A stretch of 64,000 bases of DNA. Source: DAOUJI01 sp965237875. GTDB lineage: Bacteria > Chloroflexota > Dehalococcoidia > Lucifugimonadales > JAGWBF01. Every line of letters begins with the position of its first letter. Positions within the stretch are counted from its first letter, which is position 1. The stretch is from assembly GCA_965237875.1 (NCBI GenBank), contig CBDEGP010000002.1:124001-188000 (forward strand), read 5' to 3'. The translations under genes and the position numbers were made by a program. Of this stretch, positions 16,744 to 24,310 are shown piece after piece. The notes beneath the pieces are model-generated. The model was given only the letters and a program-made list of their open reading frames with translations. It was not told the origin of the DNA and did not search any database.

Positions 16744-17963
16744 TGACGGCGAAACCCCTTGAAGGGCTGAAGGTCCTGGACTTCTGCTGGGTCGTGGCAG
16801 GTCCGCTGACCACCAAATACCTGGCTGAATACGGGGCCGACGTTATCCGCGTGGAAACCACGAAAAGGCCGGAGGTGCTTCGCCGGGGGCAGCCCTTCAA
16901 GGACGGCATATCCGGCGTCAACCGGAGCGAGTATTTCGGCAACTACAACGTTGGAAAATACGGGATCACCATCGACATGCAGCATCCCAGGGCACGGGAA
17001 CTGGTCCTGAGGATATCCCAATGGGCCGACGTGGTCACCGAGAACTTCACGCCGGGGACGTTGGAGAAATGGGACCTGGCCTATGAGGACCTGAAGACAG
17101 CCAATGAGGGGATCATCCTCTTCAGCTCGTCCATGTTGGGCCGGGGAGGGTCCATGTCGAGTCAACCGGGTTTCGGTCCGGTGCTGGCGTCTCTTTCCGG
17201 CATGACCTACCTGACCGGCTGGCCCGACCGGGAACCCGTCAATCCCTACGGGGCGTACACCGACTTCATCATCCCGCGCTTTGCAGTCCCCGCCATATTG
17301 GCCGCCTGGGACTACAAGAAGCGGACCGGGCAGGGGACACACCTGGACCTGTCGCAGCTTGAAGCCTCGGTGCAGTTCTCCGCTCCGCTGGTCTTGGACT
17401 ACACGGTAAACGGGACTGTGAACGAGCGCCAGGGCAACAGGGACCCCAACGCCGCCCCTCATGGAGCCTATCCTTGCAATGGGGAGGACCGGTGGATAGC
17501 CATCGCCTGCGATTCGGAAGAGGCCTGGAGGGGACTGAGGTCCCTGGCCTGCCCGTCCGGTTCAGGATGGGCTTACGAAGAGCGCTTCTCAACTCTGGAG
17601 GGCCGGAAGTCGGCGGAGGACGAATTAGACGATCTCATAAGCGTGTGGACCCTGGAATGGGACTTCAGAGAGCTGATGGACAAACTCCAGGGCGCCGGAA
17701 CTCCGGCGGGAGCCGTCAATGACTGCCGGGACCTGTTTGATGACGCCCAGCTGTCGTTTAGGGGCCACTTCCAGTATCCCGTGCATCCTGAAATCGGCCC
17801 CTACGCGGTGTCCCGCAGTGAGATGGACCTGTCCAAGACGCCCGGCTCCATCGACCGGCCAGCGCCTCTGATAGGTGAGCACAACGAGTATGCTCTAAAG
17901 GGATTGGTGGGTCTGTCCGACGACGAGTACCGGTCCTTGGAAGAGGACGGCGTTCTGGTATAA
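16743..17963 (+). CDS. CaiB/BaiF (family III) CoA-transferase, second copy
   Basis: This 406-residue paralogue of the upstream gene has KVLDFCWVVAGPLTTKYLAE, GITIDMQHPRAREL and catalytic motif GTHLDLSQLEAS with probable nucleophile D202. It ends APLIGEHNEYALKGL. Paired family III transferases sometimes form heterodimers with split duties, as in benzylsuccinate CoA-transferase BbsEF; whether that holds here is inference. It closes the plus-strand run and converges on LLM genes (35 bp gap). Confidence 0.93.
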   Translation: MTAKPLEGLKVLDFCWVVAGPLTTKYLAEYGADVIRVETTKRPEVLRRGQPFKDGISGVNRSEYFGNYNVGKYGITIDMQHPRARELVLRISQWADVVTENFTPGTLEKWDLAYEDLKTANEGIILFSSSMLGRGGSMSSQPGFGPVLASLSGMTYLTGWPDREPVNPYGAYTDFIIPRFAVPAILAAWDYKKRTGQGTHLDLSQLEASVQFSAPLVLDYTVNGTVNERQGNRDPNAAPHGAYPCNGEDRWIAIACDSEEAWRGLRSLACPSGSGWAYEERFSTLEGRKSAEDELDDLISVWTLEWDFRELMDKLQGAGTPAGAVNDCRDLFDDAQLSFRGHFQYPVHPEIGPYAVSRSEMDLSKTPGSIDRPAPLIGEHNEYALKGLVGLSDDEYRSLEEDGVLV

Positions 17964-17998
17964 GGGCTATAGCGGCGCCGGAGGACTCGCCGGGCGCC

Positions 17999-19027
17999 TT
18001 ATTTGAAACAGGGCATGACCTTGTCGGCCAGAAGCTTCAAGGAACTGACGACCTGCTCGTAGGGTATCTGGCCTCCATAGTTGGTCTCCAGCACCACCCC
18101 GGAAATCCCCAGTTCCTCCTGGTACATGGTCAGCCGGTCAATCACCTGCTCGGGTGTGCCGAACATCACGCGGCGGGCGAGGATATCCTCGTAGGACTGA
18201 TTGGCGATTGCGGTGATGCGCGCCGCCGACTCGGCTGACGCAGCAGCGCCGGCCAGATGTCGGGCGCCGTAGCGTATCATCCACATGGCGCTTTCCTCTG
18301 GCTCGGAGCGGGCCTGCTCTTCCGTTTCGGCCAGGTAAGCAGGCACCCGTATGAAGCAATTGGCTTCGCCGGAATGGCCCGCTTCCTGCCAGGCCTGTCT
18401 GTACATCTTGAGCCGCGTCTTCAACTCCTCGATAGGCGAGTTGGCCCCGATGAACACTGGATATCCCATCGTGCCGAGCATACCGTAAGTGTCCTCGCTG
18501 GACACCGCCACACGGATGGGCGGGTGGGGGTCCTGATAGGGAGACGGCACCAGCGTCACGTCGTGGTAGGTGTAGAACTCCCCCTCGAATGAGAAGCTTG
18601 GCTGCGTCCAGGCTTTGGTGACCACCTCCAGGGCTTCCAGGAAGCGGCCCCGGCTCTCCGAGTAGGGCACGTTGTAGCCCTCATAGTACAGGGTCAGACC
18701 GCTCCGTCCGATGCCAAAGTCCAGACGGCCCTTGGAGATGTGGTCGACCGTGGCGGCTTCCTCGGCCACCCTGAGAGGGTTAGTGAGAGGCAAAACCTGG
18801 ACGGCGAGCCCTATCCTTATCCGCTCGGTCCGGGCGCCTATGGCGCTGGCTATTATCAGAGGGGAAGCGAGCACCGACCGTTCGGGGCTGAAGTGGTGTT
18901 CTCCAAGCCAAACGGCGTCCATTCCCAGCTTTTCAGCCGCCAGGACCTGTTTGAAGGACTCGTCGAATGCGTCAGCCTGGGTCTTCCCTGGTCGGACGTT
19001 GAAGTCCGTAGACATTCCGAAGATCAT
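17999..19027 (-). CDS. LLM-class flavin-dependent oxidoreductase (luciferase-like), copy 1
   Basis: This 342-residue bacterial-luciferase-fold TIM-barrel monooxygenase starts with the typical MIFGMSTDFN and carries LGMDAVWLGEHHFSPE, DHISKGRLDFGIGRSG and PPIRVAVSSEDTY. Homologues use FMNH2 (or F420) to oxygenate alkanes, sulfonates, heterocycles or thioesters. It is the downstream gene of a two-gene minus-strand operon with copy 2, with 8 bp between them. The conserved EHH supports a group close to alkanal-monooxygenase-type members. Its substrate is probably a small organic acid or lipid degradation intermediate of the neighbouring CoA pathway, an inference. Confidence 0.9.
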   Translation of the reverse strand: MIFGMSTDFNVRPGKTQADAFDESFKQVLAAEKLGMDAVWLGEHHFSPERSVLASPLIIASAIGARTERIRIGLAVQVLPLTNPLRVAEEAATVDHISKGRLDFGIGRSGLTLYYEGYNVPYSESRGRFLEALEVVTKAWTQPSFSFEGEFYTYHDVTLVPSPYQDPHPPIRVAVSSEDTYGMLGTMGYPVFIGANSPIEELKTRLKMYRQAWQEAGHSGEANCFIRVPAYLAETEEQARSEPEESAMWMIRYGARHLAGAAASAESAARITAIANQSYEDILARRVMFGTPEQVIDRLTMYQEELGISGVVLETNYGGQIPYEQVVSSLKLLADKVMPCFK

Positions 19028-19035
19028 GTTTCTGT

Positions 19036-20262
19036 CTAAGGCTCCTTTTCAAAGGGGGAGGGAAGGTCCAACTCGGCGGCGATTTCACGCACAGCCGGCA
19101 GCACTTCCTGTCCCATGAGTTCCAGACACCTCATCGTGTCCTGATGGCTTATGGTGCCGTCGTTGGTCCATACTCCCAGTATACCTGGGCGCAAGCTTTC
19201 CAGCGTCTCCCGTATTTGACGTATCACCGATTCTGGGCTTCCGACGATGATGCGGCGTCTGTTGAGTATCTCCTCCCACGTAGCGGTGTCGATGCTTCCG
19301 CCTGCGCCGCCGGTGGGAGAAAGCTGGAATGGGTCCTTTCGCACCCGCTCCTTCATGGCGCGGAATTTCGGGTCCCTGGAGTTGTAGCCGATGGGGGCCA
19401 TATAGTCCGGAGGCAGCGGTCTGCGGCCTATCCCGACGTTGCCCACCAGGAACCCTTTGCCTATTTCCTTTGCCTTCTCGTCAGTGTCCGCCACCAGGAT
19501 GCGCTGCAGGTAGCCGATGTGCTCAGGGCCCGCCTCGTAACCTTGACGACTGGCGGCCTCCTGGTAGTTGGCAAGCATGTCCTGGGTGGCGGCCAGGTCC
19601 GTCTCCAGGAAGATGTAGGGATAACGGCGTTCGGCGCAGAAGACCACCGTCTCCGGGCTTCCGGTGCCGGGTATCCAGACCGGCGGATGAGGGTCTTGCA
19701 GCGGAAGTTGGAAGGGATTTACATAACGGAACTCAAAGTGTTTTCCCTCCCAGCGGAACGGCCCCGGAGTGGTCCAGGTCTTTATCACCAGGTCGTGGGC
19801 CTCTTCGAATCGCTCACGGTTATGCACTGGGTTGATGTTGGCTTGCCAAGTCTCGACGCCGGTCCCGCGGACAAAGCCGGAAACCAGGCGGCCTCTGGAA
19901 ATCATGTCGATTTCGGCCAACTCCTCAGCCAGCCTGACGGGATTGTCGAACACGGGGAGGGGATTGCCCAACAGGACGATCTTGGGTTTCTTGGTTATGC
20001 GAGCCAGGATGGCCGCCTCAAGGTTCATCGTGGCGCCCATGCAGGTGGGCGTGGAGTGGTGCTCGTTGAGCATCAGGCCGTCGAAACCCACCTCTTCCGA
20101 GTACTCGTACTCGTCCAGGTACTCGTTATACAGTTCCGCGCCCAGCTTGGGGTCGAAGTGGGAGTTCGAGAAGGTCAGCCGCACCGCCTGGTTGGGACTG
20201 TTGAGGACGTCTTCCTCCGTGTATCCGGTGTAGGCCCGCTCTGTAAAACGCATCAGAAACAT
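19036..20262 (-). CDS. LLM-class flavin-dependent oxidoreductase, copy 2
   Basis: This 408-residue member has a longer N-terminal extension and insertions. Landmarks: GFDGLMLNEHHSTPTCMGAT, EIDMISRGRLVSGFVRGTG, DPHPPVWIPGTGSPETV and a C-terminal helix ending in ELDLPSPFEKEP. The ATG at 20262 has AAGGAGGCG spaced nine bases. It is first in a two-gene operon with copy 1, driven by a predicted promoter at 20316-20344. The EHHS motif and NPLPVFDNPVRLAEE are typical of the FMN-dependent group. The substrate is unknown. Confidence 0.9.
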   Translation of the reverse strand: MFLMRFTERAYTGYTEEDVLNSPNQAVRLTFSNSHFDPKLGAELYNEYLDEYEYSEEVGFDGLMLNEHHSTPTCMGATMNLEAAILARITKKPKIVLLGNPLPVFDNPVRLAEELAEIDMISRGRLVSGFVRGTGVETWQANINPVHNRERFEEAHDLVIKTWTTPGPFRWEGKHFEFRYVNPFQLPLQDPHPPVWIPGTGSPETVVFCAERRYPYIFLETDLAATQDMLANYQEAASRQGYEAGPEHIGYLQRILVADTDEKAKEIGKGFLVGNVGIGRRPLPPDYMAPIGYNSRDPKFRAMKERVRKDPFQLSPTGGAGGSIDTATWEEILNRRRIIVGSPESVIRQIRETLESLRPGILGVWTNDGTISHQDTMRCLELMGQEVLPAVREIAAELDLPSPFEKEP

Positions 20263-20315
20263 GGGCCGGACGCCTCCTTATTATTCCGCAGCAGATGAGG
20301 TTCCGAGTGTGTTAC

Positions 20316-20344
20316 AGGCTACTCAAAATATGTAGGCGTGTCAA
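20316..20344 (-). promoter_or_regulatory. Predicted promoter for the LLM two-gene operon
   Basis: On the minus strand: -35 TTGACA (20339-20344), 17-bp spacer, -10 TAGCCT (20316-20321). The -10 is weak, but the spacing and the genome-wide TAnnnT pattern support it. Start would lie near 20309, about 45 nt before the ATG. Confidence 0.5.
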
Positions 20345-20415
20345 CGAAACGGACCAGGGTTGTGGTTGGTGTATAGTATGCGGAATAAGGAGACTCAGGT
20401 TTGAGGAGGAGTGAA

Positions 20416-21162
20416 GTGACGCTGGAGGGGAAGACGGCGCTGGTTACGGGGTCTGGACGAAATATTGGCCGTGCGACGGCCCTGGAGTTGGCGAAAGAGG
20501 GCGCCAACGTCGTGATAAACGCCAGGTCCAACCGGGAAGAGGTTGAGTCAGTCGCAGAGGAGGCCAGCGCGCTGGGCGTGCGGGCCCTGCCCATCCTGGC
20601 CGACGTATCCGACAAGGACCAGGTGGACTCCATGACGGCTAGAGCATTGGAGGAGTTCGGGCGGCTGGACGTCGTGGTAAGCAACGTGGCCATTCGTCCC
20701 ACCAAGCCATTCATGGAGGTCTCCCTGGAGGAGTGGCGTCTCGTGCAGGGGGTCATCCTTGACGCCGCTTTCTTCCTGTCACAGGCGGCTCTGCCCTCCA
20801 TGAGACAGAACGGCTTTGGCCGTCTGATATACATAGCCGGGGAAGGCGCTTTCACCGGGCACGCCGGCCGGGCCCACGTCTACGCGGCGAAAATGGGTCT
20901 GGTGGGCCTGGCCAGAAGCCTCGCCAGCGAGGTTGCTCCTCATAACATCACCGTGAACGTGGTCTCTCCCGGTAGATTCGACACTAGCAGGAATCTGGAC
21001 TGGTATCCCGGCAGAGATATAGGGTCGGTGGAGGGCATCCCGGTGGACCGGATGGGCGACCCTCGGGAACTGGGCGCCGTCTGCAAGTTCCTGGCCACGG
21101 ACGACGCGGCCTTTATTACCGGACAGACCATCCACGTCAACGGTGGAGCGGTCTACCACTGA
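20416..21162 (+). CDS. SDR-family oxidoreductase
   Basis: This 248-residue classical SDR has cofactor motif VTGSGRNIGRATA; the usual NNAG is replaced by VSNVAIRPT. The active site has YIAGEGAFTGHAGRAHVYAA then K, giving Tyr-x3-Lys, but the catalytic Ser position is occupied by Gly/Glu, which is unusual. GTG 20416 is chosen because GAGGAGGA (20404-20411) lies just upstream; the TTG at 20401 would put this ribosome site inside the gene. It is divergent from the LLM operon. It probably reduces or oxidises a carbonyl/alcohol in the same island. C-terminal INGGAVYH-type ending (HVNGGAVYH) is intact. Confidence 0.86.
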   Translation: MTLEGKTALVTGSGRNIGRATALELAKEGANVVINARSNREEVESVAEEASALGVRALPILADVSDKDQVDSMTARALEEFGRLDVVVSNVAIRPTKPFMEVSLEEWRLVQGVILDAAFFLSQAALPSMRQNGFGRLIYIAGEGAFTGHAGRAHVYAAKMGLVGLARSLASEVAPHNITVNVVSPGRFDTSRNLDWYPGRDIGSVEGIPVDRMGDPRELGAVCKFLATDDAAFITGQTIHVNGGAVYH

Positions 21163-21181
21163 CGCCCAAATCGTTGGCCGC

Positions 21182-22117
21182 CTATCGCCTGGCCGTTGAA
21201 AACCTGGGCATGACCTCCGAGGCGAACAGATCCAGCCGGTCTGTTGCTATAGGGTCCGGGAATAGCAGGAAGAAGTAGGTGATGCCGGCGTCCACGTAAA
21301 CTTGGAGCTTTTCGGCGCACTGCTCGGGCGTTCCCCAGACGGCGGCGCCCAGAGATTGCTGGTAACCGGCCCCAGTCATCCCGGCCGCATCCGCCAGCTT
21401 TTCCACTTCGCTCTCGGTTTCCACGATGACAACGCGGCAATTGTGGCTGACCTCTATGTCGGCGGAGTCCCTGCCCACGGCTCGGCAGTGGTCTTCCAGC
21501 GTTCTCCGCTTGGATGCGTGTTCCTTCAGGTCCATGTCGAAACCCCAGTTTGCGATGTCAGCGTGACGGGCCACGGCCCTCAGGAGCCGTTTTTCGCCTC
21601 GGCCTCCAATGAGGATGGGCGGCCGTGGCTGCTGCACCGGTTTGGGGTCCAATTTGGCGCCTGACAGGTTGTAGAAGTTTCCTTGGAACGTGGTTTCCGG
21701 CTGCGTCCACAGCGACTTGATGATCTCAACCGACTCCTCAAGCGCCTTGACCCTCGTGGCCGTCGAGGGGTATTCGTACCCAAACGCCAGGTGGTCTCCC
21801 TCCCCGCCTCCCGCTCCTATGCCCAGCTCCAACCTGCCGCCGCTTATCACGTCCAGTGTGGCGGCCATTTTAGCCAGGAGCCCCGGGCTCCGGTACATGT
21901 TCGCAAGGACCAGGGGCGTCAGGCGTACGGACTCCGTTTCGGACGCCAAAGCCGACAGGGTCGTCCAACACTCCAAAGCGGGGACTCCCAGCAGGTCGTA
22001 TAGAGTGGCTGAGTGGTAGCCCAGCCGGTCTGCGTTCTTCCAGATGCGTTTCAGAGCCGGATAATCGTATCCTCCCTGATGTATGCGCACCGAGAACTTT
22101 ACGGGTCTATCTCTCAT
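21182..22117 (-). CDS. LLM-class oxidoreductase, F420-dependent-like
   Basis: This 311-residue luciferase-fold enzyme is shorter and more diverged than the other two. Motifs are KNADRLGYHSATLYDLLG, ATLDVISGGRLELGIGAGGG and PPILIGGRGEKRLLRAVARH, the last being typical of F420-dependent members (TIGR03560-like). Cofactor choice (F420 versus FMN) cannot be settled by eye. It is a single gene converging on the SDR with a 19-bp gap. A TATAAT element lies at 22140-22145 upstream on its strand. Confidence 0.88.
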   Translation of the reverse strand: MRDRPVKFSVRIHQGGYDYPALKRIWKNADRLGYHSATLYDLLGVPALECWTTLSALASETESVRLTPLVLANMYRSPGLLAKMAATLDVISGGRLELGIGAGGGEGDHLAFGYEYPSTATRVKALEESVEIIKSLWTQPETTFQGNFYNLSGAKLDPKPVQQPRPPILIGGRGEKRLLRAVARHADIANWGFDMDLKEHASKRRTLEDHCRAVGRDSADIEVSHNCRVVIVETESEVEKLADAAGMTGAGYQQSLGAAVWGTPEQCAEKLQVYVDAGITYFFLLFPDPIATDRLDLFASEVMPRFSTARR

Positions 22118-22139
22118 TCCAAATTCACCTCTGCGCTAC

Positions 22140-22145
22140 ATTATA
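22140..22145 (-). promoter_or_regulatory. Candidate -10 element for the F420-like LLM gene
   Basis: A perfect TATAAT on the minus strand 23 bp before the ATG at 22117. No good -35 is visible 16-18 bp upstream, so an activator may be needed or the element may be fortuitous. Confidence 0.4.
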
Positions 22146-22192
22146 CGCATTGGCCCTTACGGAAGGCGCCATTTGACCAATGGCCTACGACC

Positions 22193-22220
22193 TTGACACT
22201 CCCGACGCCGGGAGTACAAT
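22193..22220 (+). promoter_or_regulatory. Predicted promoter with palindromic spacer, metallo-beta-lactamase-fold gene
   Basis: -35 TTGACA (22193-22198), 16-bp spacer, -10 TACAAT (22215-22220). The spacer is exactly the inverted repeat CTCCCG-acgc-CGGGAG, which could be an operator or form a cruciform. Start near 22227 is about 30 nt before the ATG. Confidence 0.65.
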
Positions 22221-22258
22221 CTAGCCCATTCCGGCGCTGCCCCAAAGGAGACCGTTCC

Positions 22259-23110
22259 ATGCAGGTCACTCCCCACGTGTATGCGGCCCACATCCCGGAA
22301 AACCCCAGGGACGGCGGGGCCTTTCACCCCGGAGGGACCAACATCTACTTTGTTGGAGACGTCTCCGACCACATGGTCTTGATGGATTCAGGGGAGCCCT
22401 ACAGAAGCTGGACACGCCGCATATTGGACTATTATGAAGAGTTGGGCAGACCTAGGATGAGCGCCATTCTCGTCACCCACGGCCACGGGGACCACGTCGG
22501 AGGCCTGGACCGGTTGCAGGAAACGTTTGGTTGCCCGGTGAGATGTCACCCGAAACTGGTCCGGCGGCTCCAGAGAATGTTGGGCGACGGGGTCGTATCC
22601 AAGCTGGGTTCGCGGGAACGCGTCCCGGTGGGAGGCGGTCTGTCGATGACGGCCCTCTTTACCCCCGGGCACGAGGACGACCACGTCTCCTACTACTTGT
22701 CGAGGGAACGGGTGATGTTCACGGGAGACACCATATTGGGAAGCTCATCCTCTACGGTCAAGAACCTTTCCGAGTATATGCGGTCCCTGTATTTGCTCTC
22801 CAAGTTCAATCCGAAGGTTGTCTGCCCCGGTCACGGCCCGGTTGTATACAACGGCAGCCGGAGGGTCCAATATTACATAAGGCACCGGGAGGAACGGGAG
22901 CGGCAGGCGATCGAGGCCCTGGAAGCCGGCGCCCGGACGGTGGAGGAAATCGTGGCCCAGGTCTATCCGCGCAACCTGCGCAGGGAGTTGAAGCAGGCCG
23001 CCGGGCGAAACGTGGCAACCCACCTGGGCAAACTGGTGGAAGAGGGCAGGGTTAAGTCGTCCTCGGGCTACTCCCTTGTCAAACCCCAAGCGCCTGCGCA
23101 TGGCCCCTAA
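22259..23110 (+). CDS. MBL-fold metallo-hydrolase (LACTB2-like)
   Basis: This 283-residue metallo-beta-lactamase-fold hydrolase has the zinc motif THGHGDHVGG, the Asp/His ligand stretch TPGHEDDHVSYYL and CPGHGPVVYNG. A C-terminal winged-helix-like region (EEIVAQVYPRNLRRELKQAA) is typical of LACTB2-like enzymes. Homologues hydrolyse thioesters, lactones or RNA, so the substrate is open. ATG 22259 has AAAGGAG upstream; the frame is open further left but lacks a ribosome site. It has its own promoter with a palindromic spacer. Confidence 0.88.
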   Translation: MQVTPHVYAAHIPENPRDGGAFHPGGTNIYFVGDVSDHMVLMDSGEPYRSWTRRILDYYEELGRPRMSAILVTHGHGDHVGGLDRLQETFGCPVRCHPKLVRRLQRMLGDGVVSKLGSRERVPVGGGLSMTALFTPGHEDDHVSYYLSRERVMFTGDTILGSSSSTVKNLSEYMRSLYLLSKFNPKVVCPGHGPVVYNGSRRVQYYIRHREERERQAIEALEAGARTVEEIVAQVYPRNLRRELKQAAGRNVATHLGKLVEEGRVKSSSGYSLVKPQAPAHGP

Positions 23111-23118
23111 GGAATCTA

Positions 23119-23147
23119 TTGACAGCCAAACTTGAGGCTACTACTAT
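23119..23147 (+). promoter_or_regulatory. Predicted sigma70 promoter for the NHL-repeat protein
   Basis: -35 TTGACA (23119-23124), 17-bp spacer, -10 TACTAT (23142-23147). Start near 23154 would give a leader of about 135 nt before the ATG at 23289. No known riboswitch was recognised in that leader. Confidence 0.7.
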
Positions 23148-23288
23148 CGAATTGACCCATTGGTGCAATGCCCAACCCTCCGGCGCGTATGGGGCGCCAA
23201 CGGGTCTTCCTGTCGCTGGCAGCCGGTTTATCACGATGAATATAACCTCTTAACCGCCCAAGTTAACCGCCCAAGGAGGTGTCCGCTC

Positions 23289-24185
23289 ATGACAACTGTG
23301 GGGCAAGGCCAGTTTACGTATGAGGTAATTGAAGGCTGGGGCAACCTGCCCGATGGAATGACCTTCGGTCCCGTAAGTTCGGTGGCAGTGGACTCCCAGG
23401 ACAGGGTTTATGCATTCCAGCGCAAAGACCCGGCCGTGGTCATACTGGACCAGGAAGGCAACTATGTCGATTCCTGGGGAAGCGGTTTCAAGTTTCCCCA
23501 CGGCATATTCATAGGACCCGACGACCTGGTGTACCTGACCGACCGCGACGACCACGTGGCGCAGATATACACCAGCGACGGCAAACTGGTCCGTGAGCTG
23601 GGGAACAAGGGGCAACCGTCGGATACGGGGTGCGAAGTCGACGGCGGCATAGTCCTCAGGGCAGGCGGACCATTCAACAAACCGACCGAGTTGGTGCCCT
23701 CTCCATGGGGAGACCTGTTTGCCTCAGACGGATACAGGAACAGCCGGATACACCGCTTTACTTCCGAGGGCGACCTGATGCTCTCCTGGGGGGAGCCCGG
23801 CAAATTTGAGAACCACGAGTTTCATCTGCCCCATAGCGTCTACGTAGACTGGCAGGGAGTGGTCTACGTCTGCGACAGGGAAAACAGCAGGGTCCTGAGC
23901 TTTACGCGGGACGGCATTTGGATGAACACGTGGAACGACGTGTTCCGGCCCACGGACATATACATGGACAAGAAAGACATCGCTTACATCAGCGAACTCA
24001 GCCCCCGCATCAGCGTCTTTGACAAAGAAGGAAATTTGCTTGCCCGTTTCGACACGCCGTCCGGGCACGGTTTGTACGGCGACTCCCAGGGCAATCTCTA
24101 TCTGGCTGAGGTCAGCGGGCAACGCATAACGAAATACGTGAACACACCCGAAGGCGGGCTGCAATACATCAAAGGGTTCCTATAG
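23289..24185 (+). CDS. NHL-repeat beta-propeller protein, peptidyl-hydroxyglycine-lyase-like
   Basis: This 298-residue protein consists of NHL-type repeats (GPVSSVAVDSQDRVYAFQR, LPHSVYVDWQGVVYVCDREN and similar), forming a six-bladed propeller like the lyase domain of peptidylglycine amidating enzyme. No signal peptide is evident with the ATG at 23289, chosen for its AAGGAGGTG ribosome site at 23274-23282. Family annotation as an amidating lyase is by fold; catalytic Tyr and zinc ligands were not verified. The next gene, the reductive-dehalogenase-like protein, has a separate promoter. Confidence 0.83.
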   Translation: MTTVGQGQFTYEVIEGWGNLPDGMTFGPVSSVAVDSQDRVYAFQRKDPAVVILDQEGNYVDSWGSGFKFPHGIFIGPDDLVYLTDRDDHVAQIYTSDGKLVRELGNKGQPSDTGCEVDGGIVLRAGGPFNKPTELVPSPWGDLFASDGYRNSRIHRFTSEGDLMLSWGEPGKFENHEFHLPHSVYVDWQGVVYVCDRENSRVLSFTRDGIWMNTWNDVFRPTDIYMDKKDIAYISELSPRISVFDKEGNLLARFDTPSGHGLYGDSQGNLYLAEVSGQRITKYVNTPEGGLQYIKGFL

Positions 24186-24221
24186 TCTCAGAAACCGGAC
24201 GGTCAATGCTTGAATTCCGCA

Positions 24222-24250
24222 TTGACACTTGTCAAGAGATAAAGTAATCT
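24222..24250 (+). promoter_or_regulatory. Predicted sigma70 promoter of the reductive-dehalogenase-like gene
   Basis: -35 TTGACA (24222-24227), 17-bp spacer, -10 TAATCT (24245-24250). Start near 24257 is about 54 nt before the ATG at 24311, which has AAGGAGGGCGG upstream. Confidence 0.7.
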
Positions 24251-24310
24251 TGGGAAATAGCCCAGTGTTCGCCGCATCAGCCCCGATCAGCAAATAGTAA
24301 GGAGGGCGGA

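Noticed and set aside
19144..20298. 384-codon plus-strand frame opposite the LLM genes
   Set aside because: Shadow of copy 2 of the luciferase-like gene, without recognisable domains.
22013..22258. Upstream extension of the metallo-hydrolase frame
   Set aside because: Crosses the divergent gene, the promoter and the ribosome site; ATG 22259 is far better supported.
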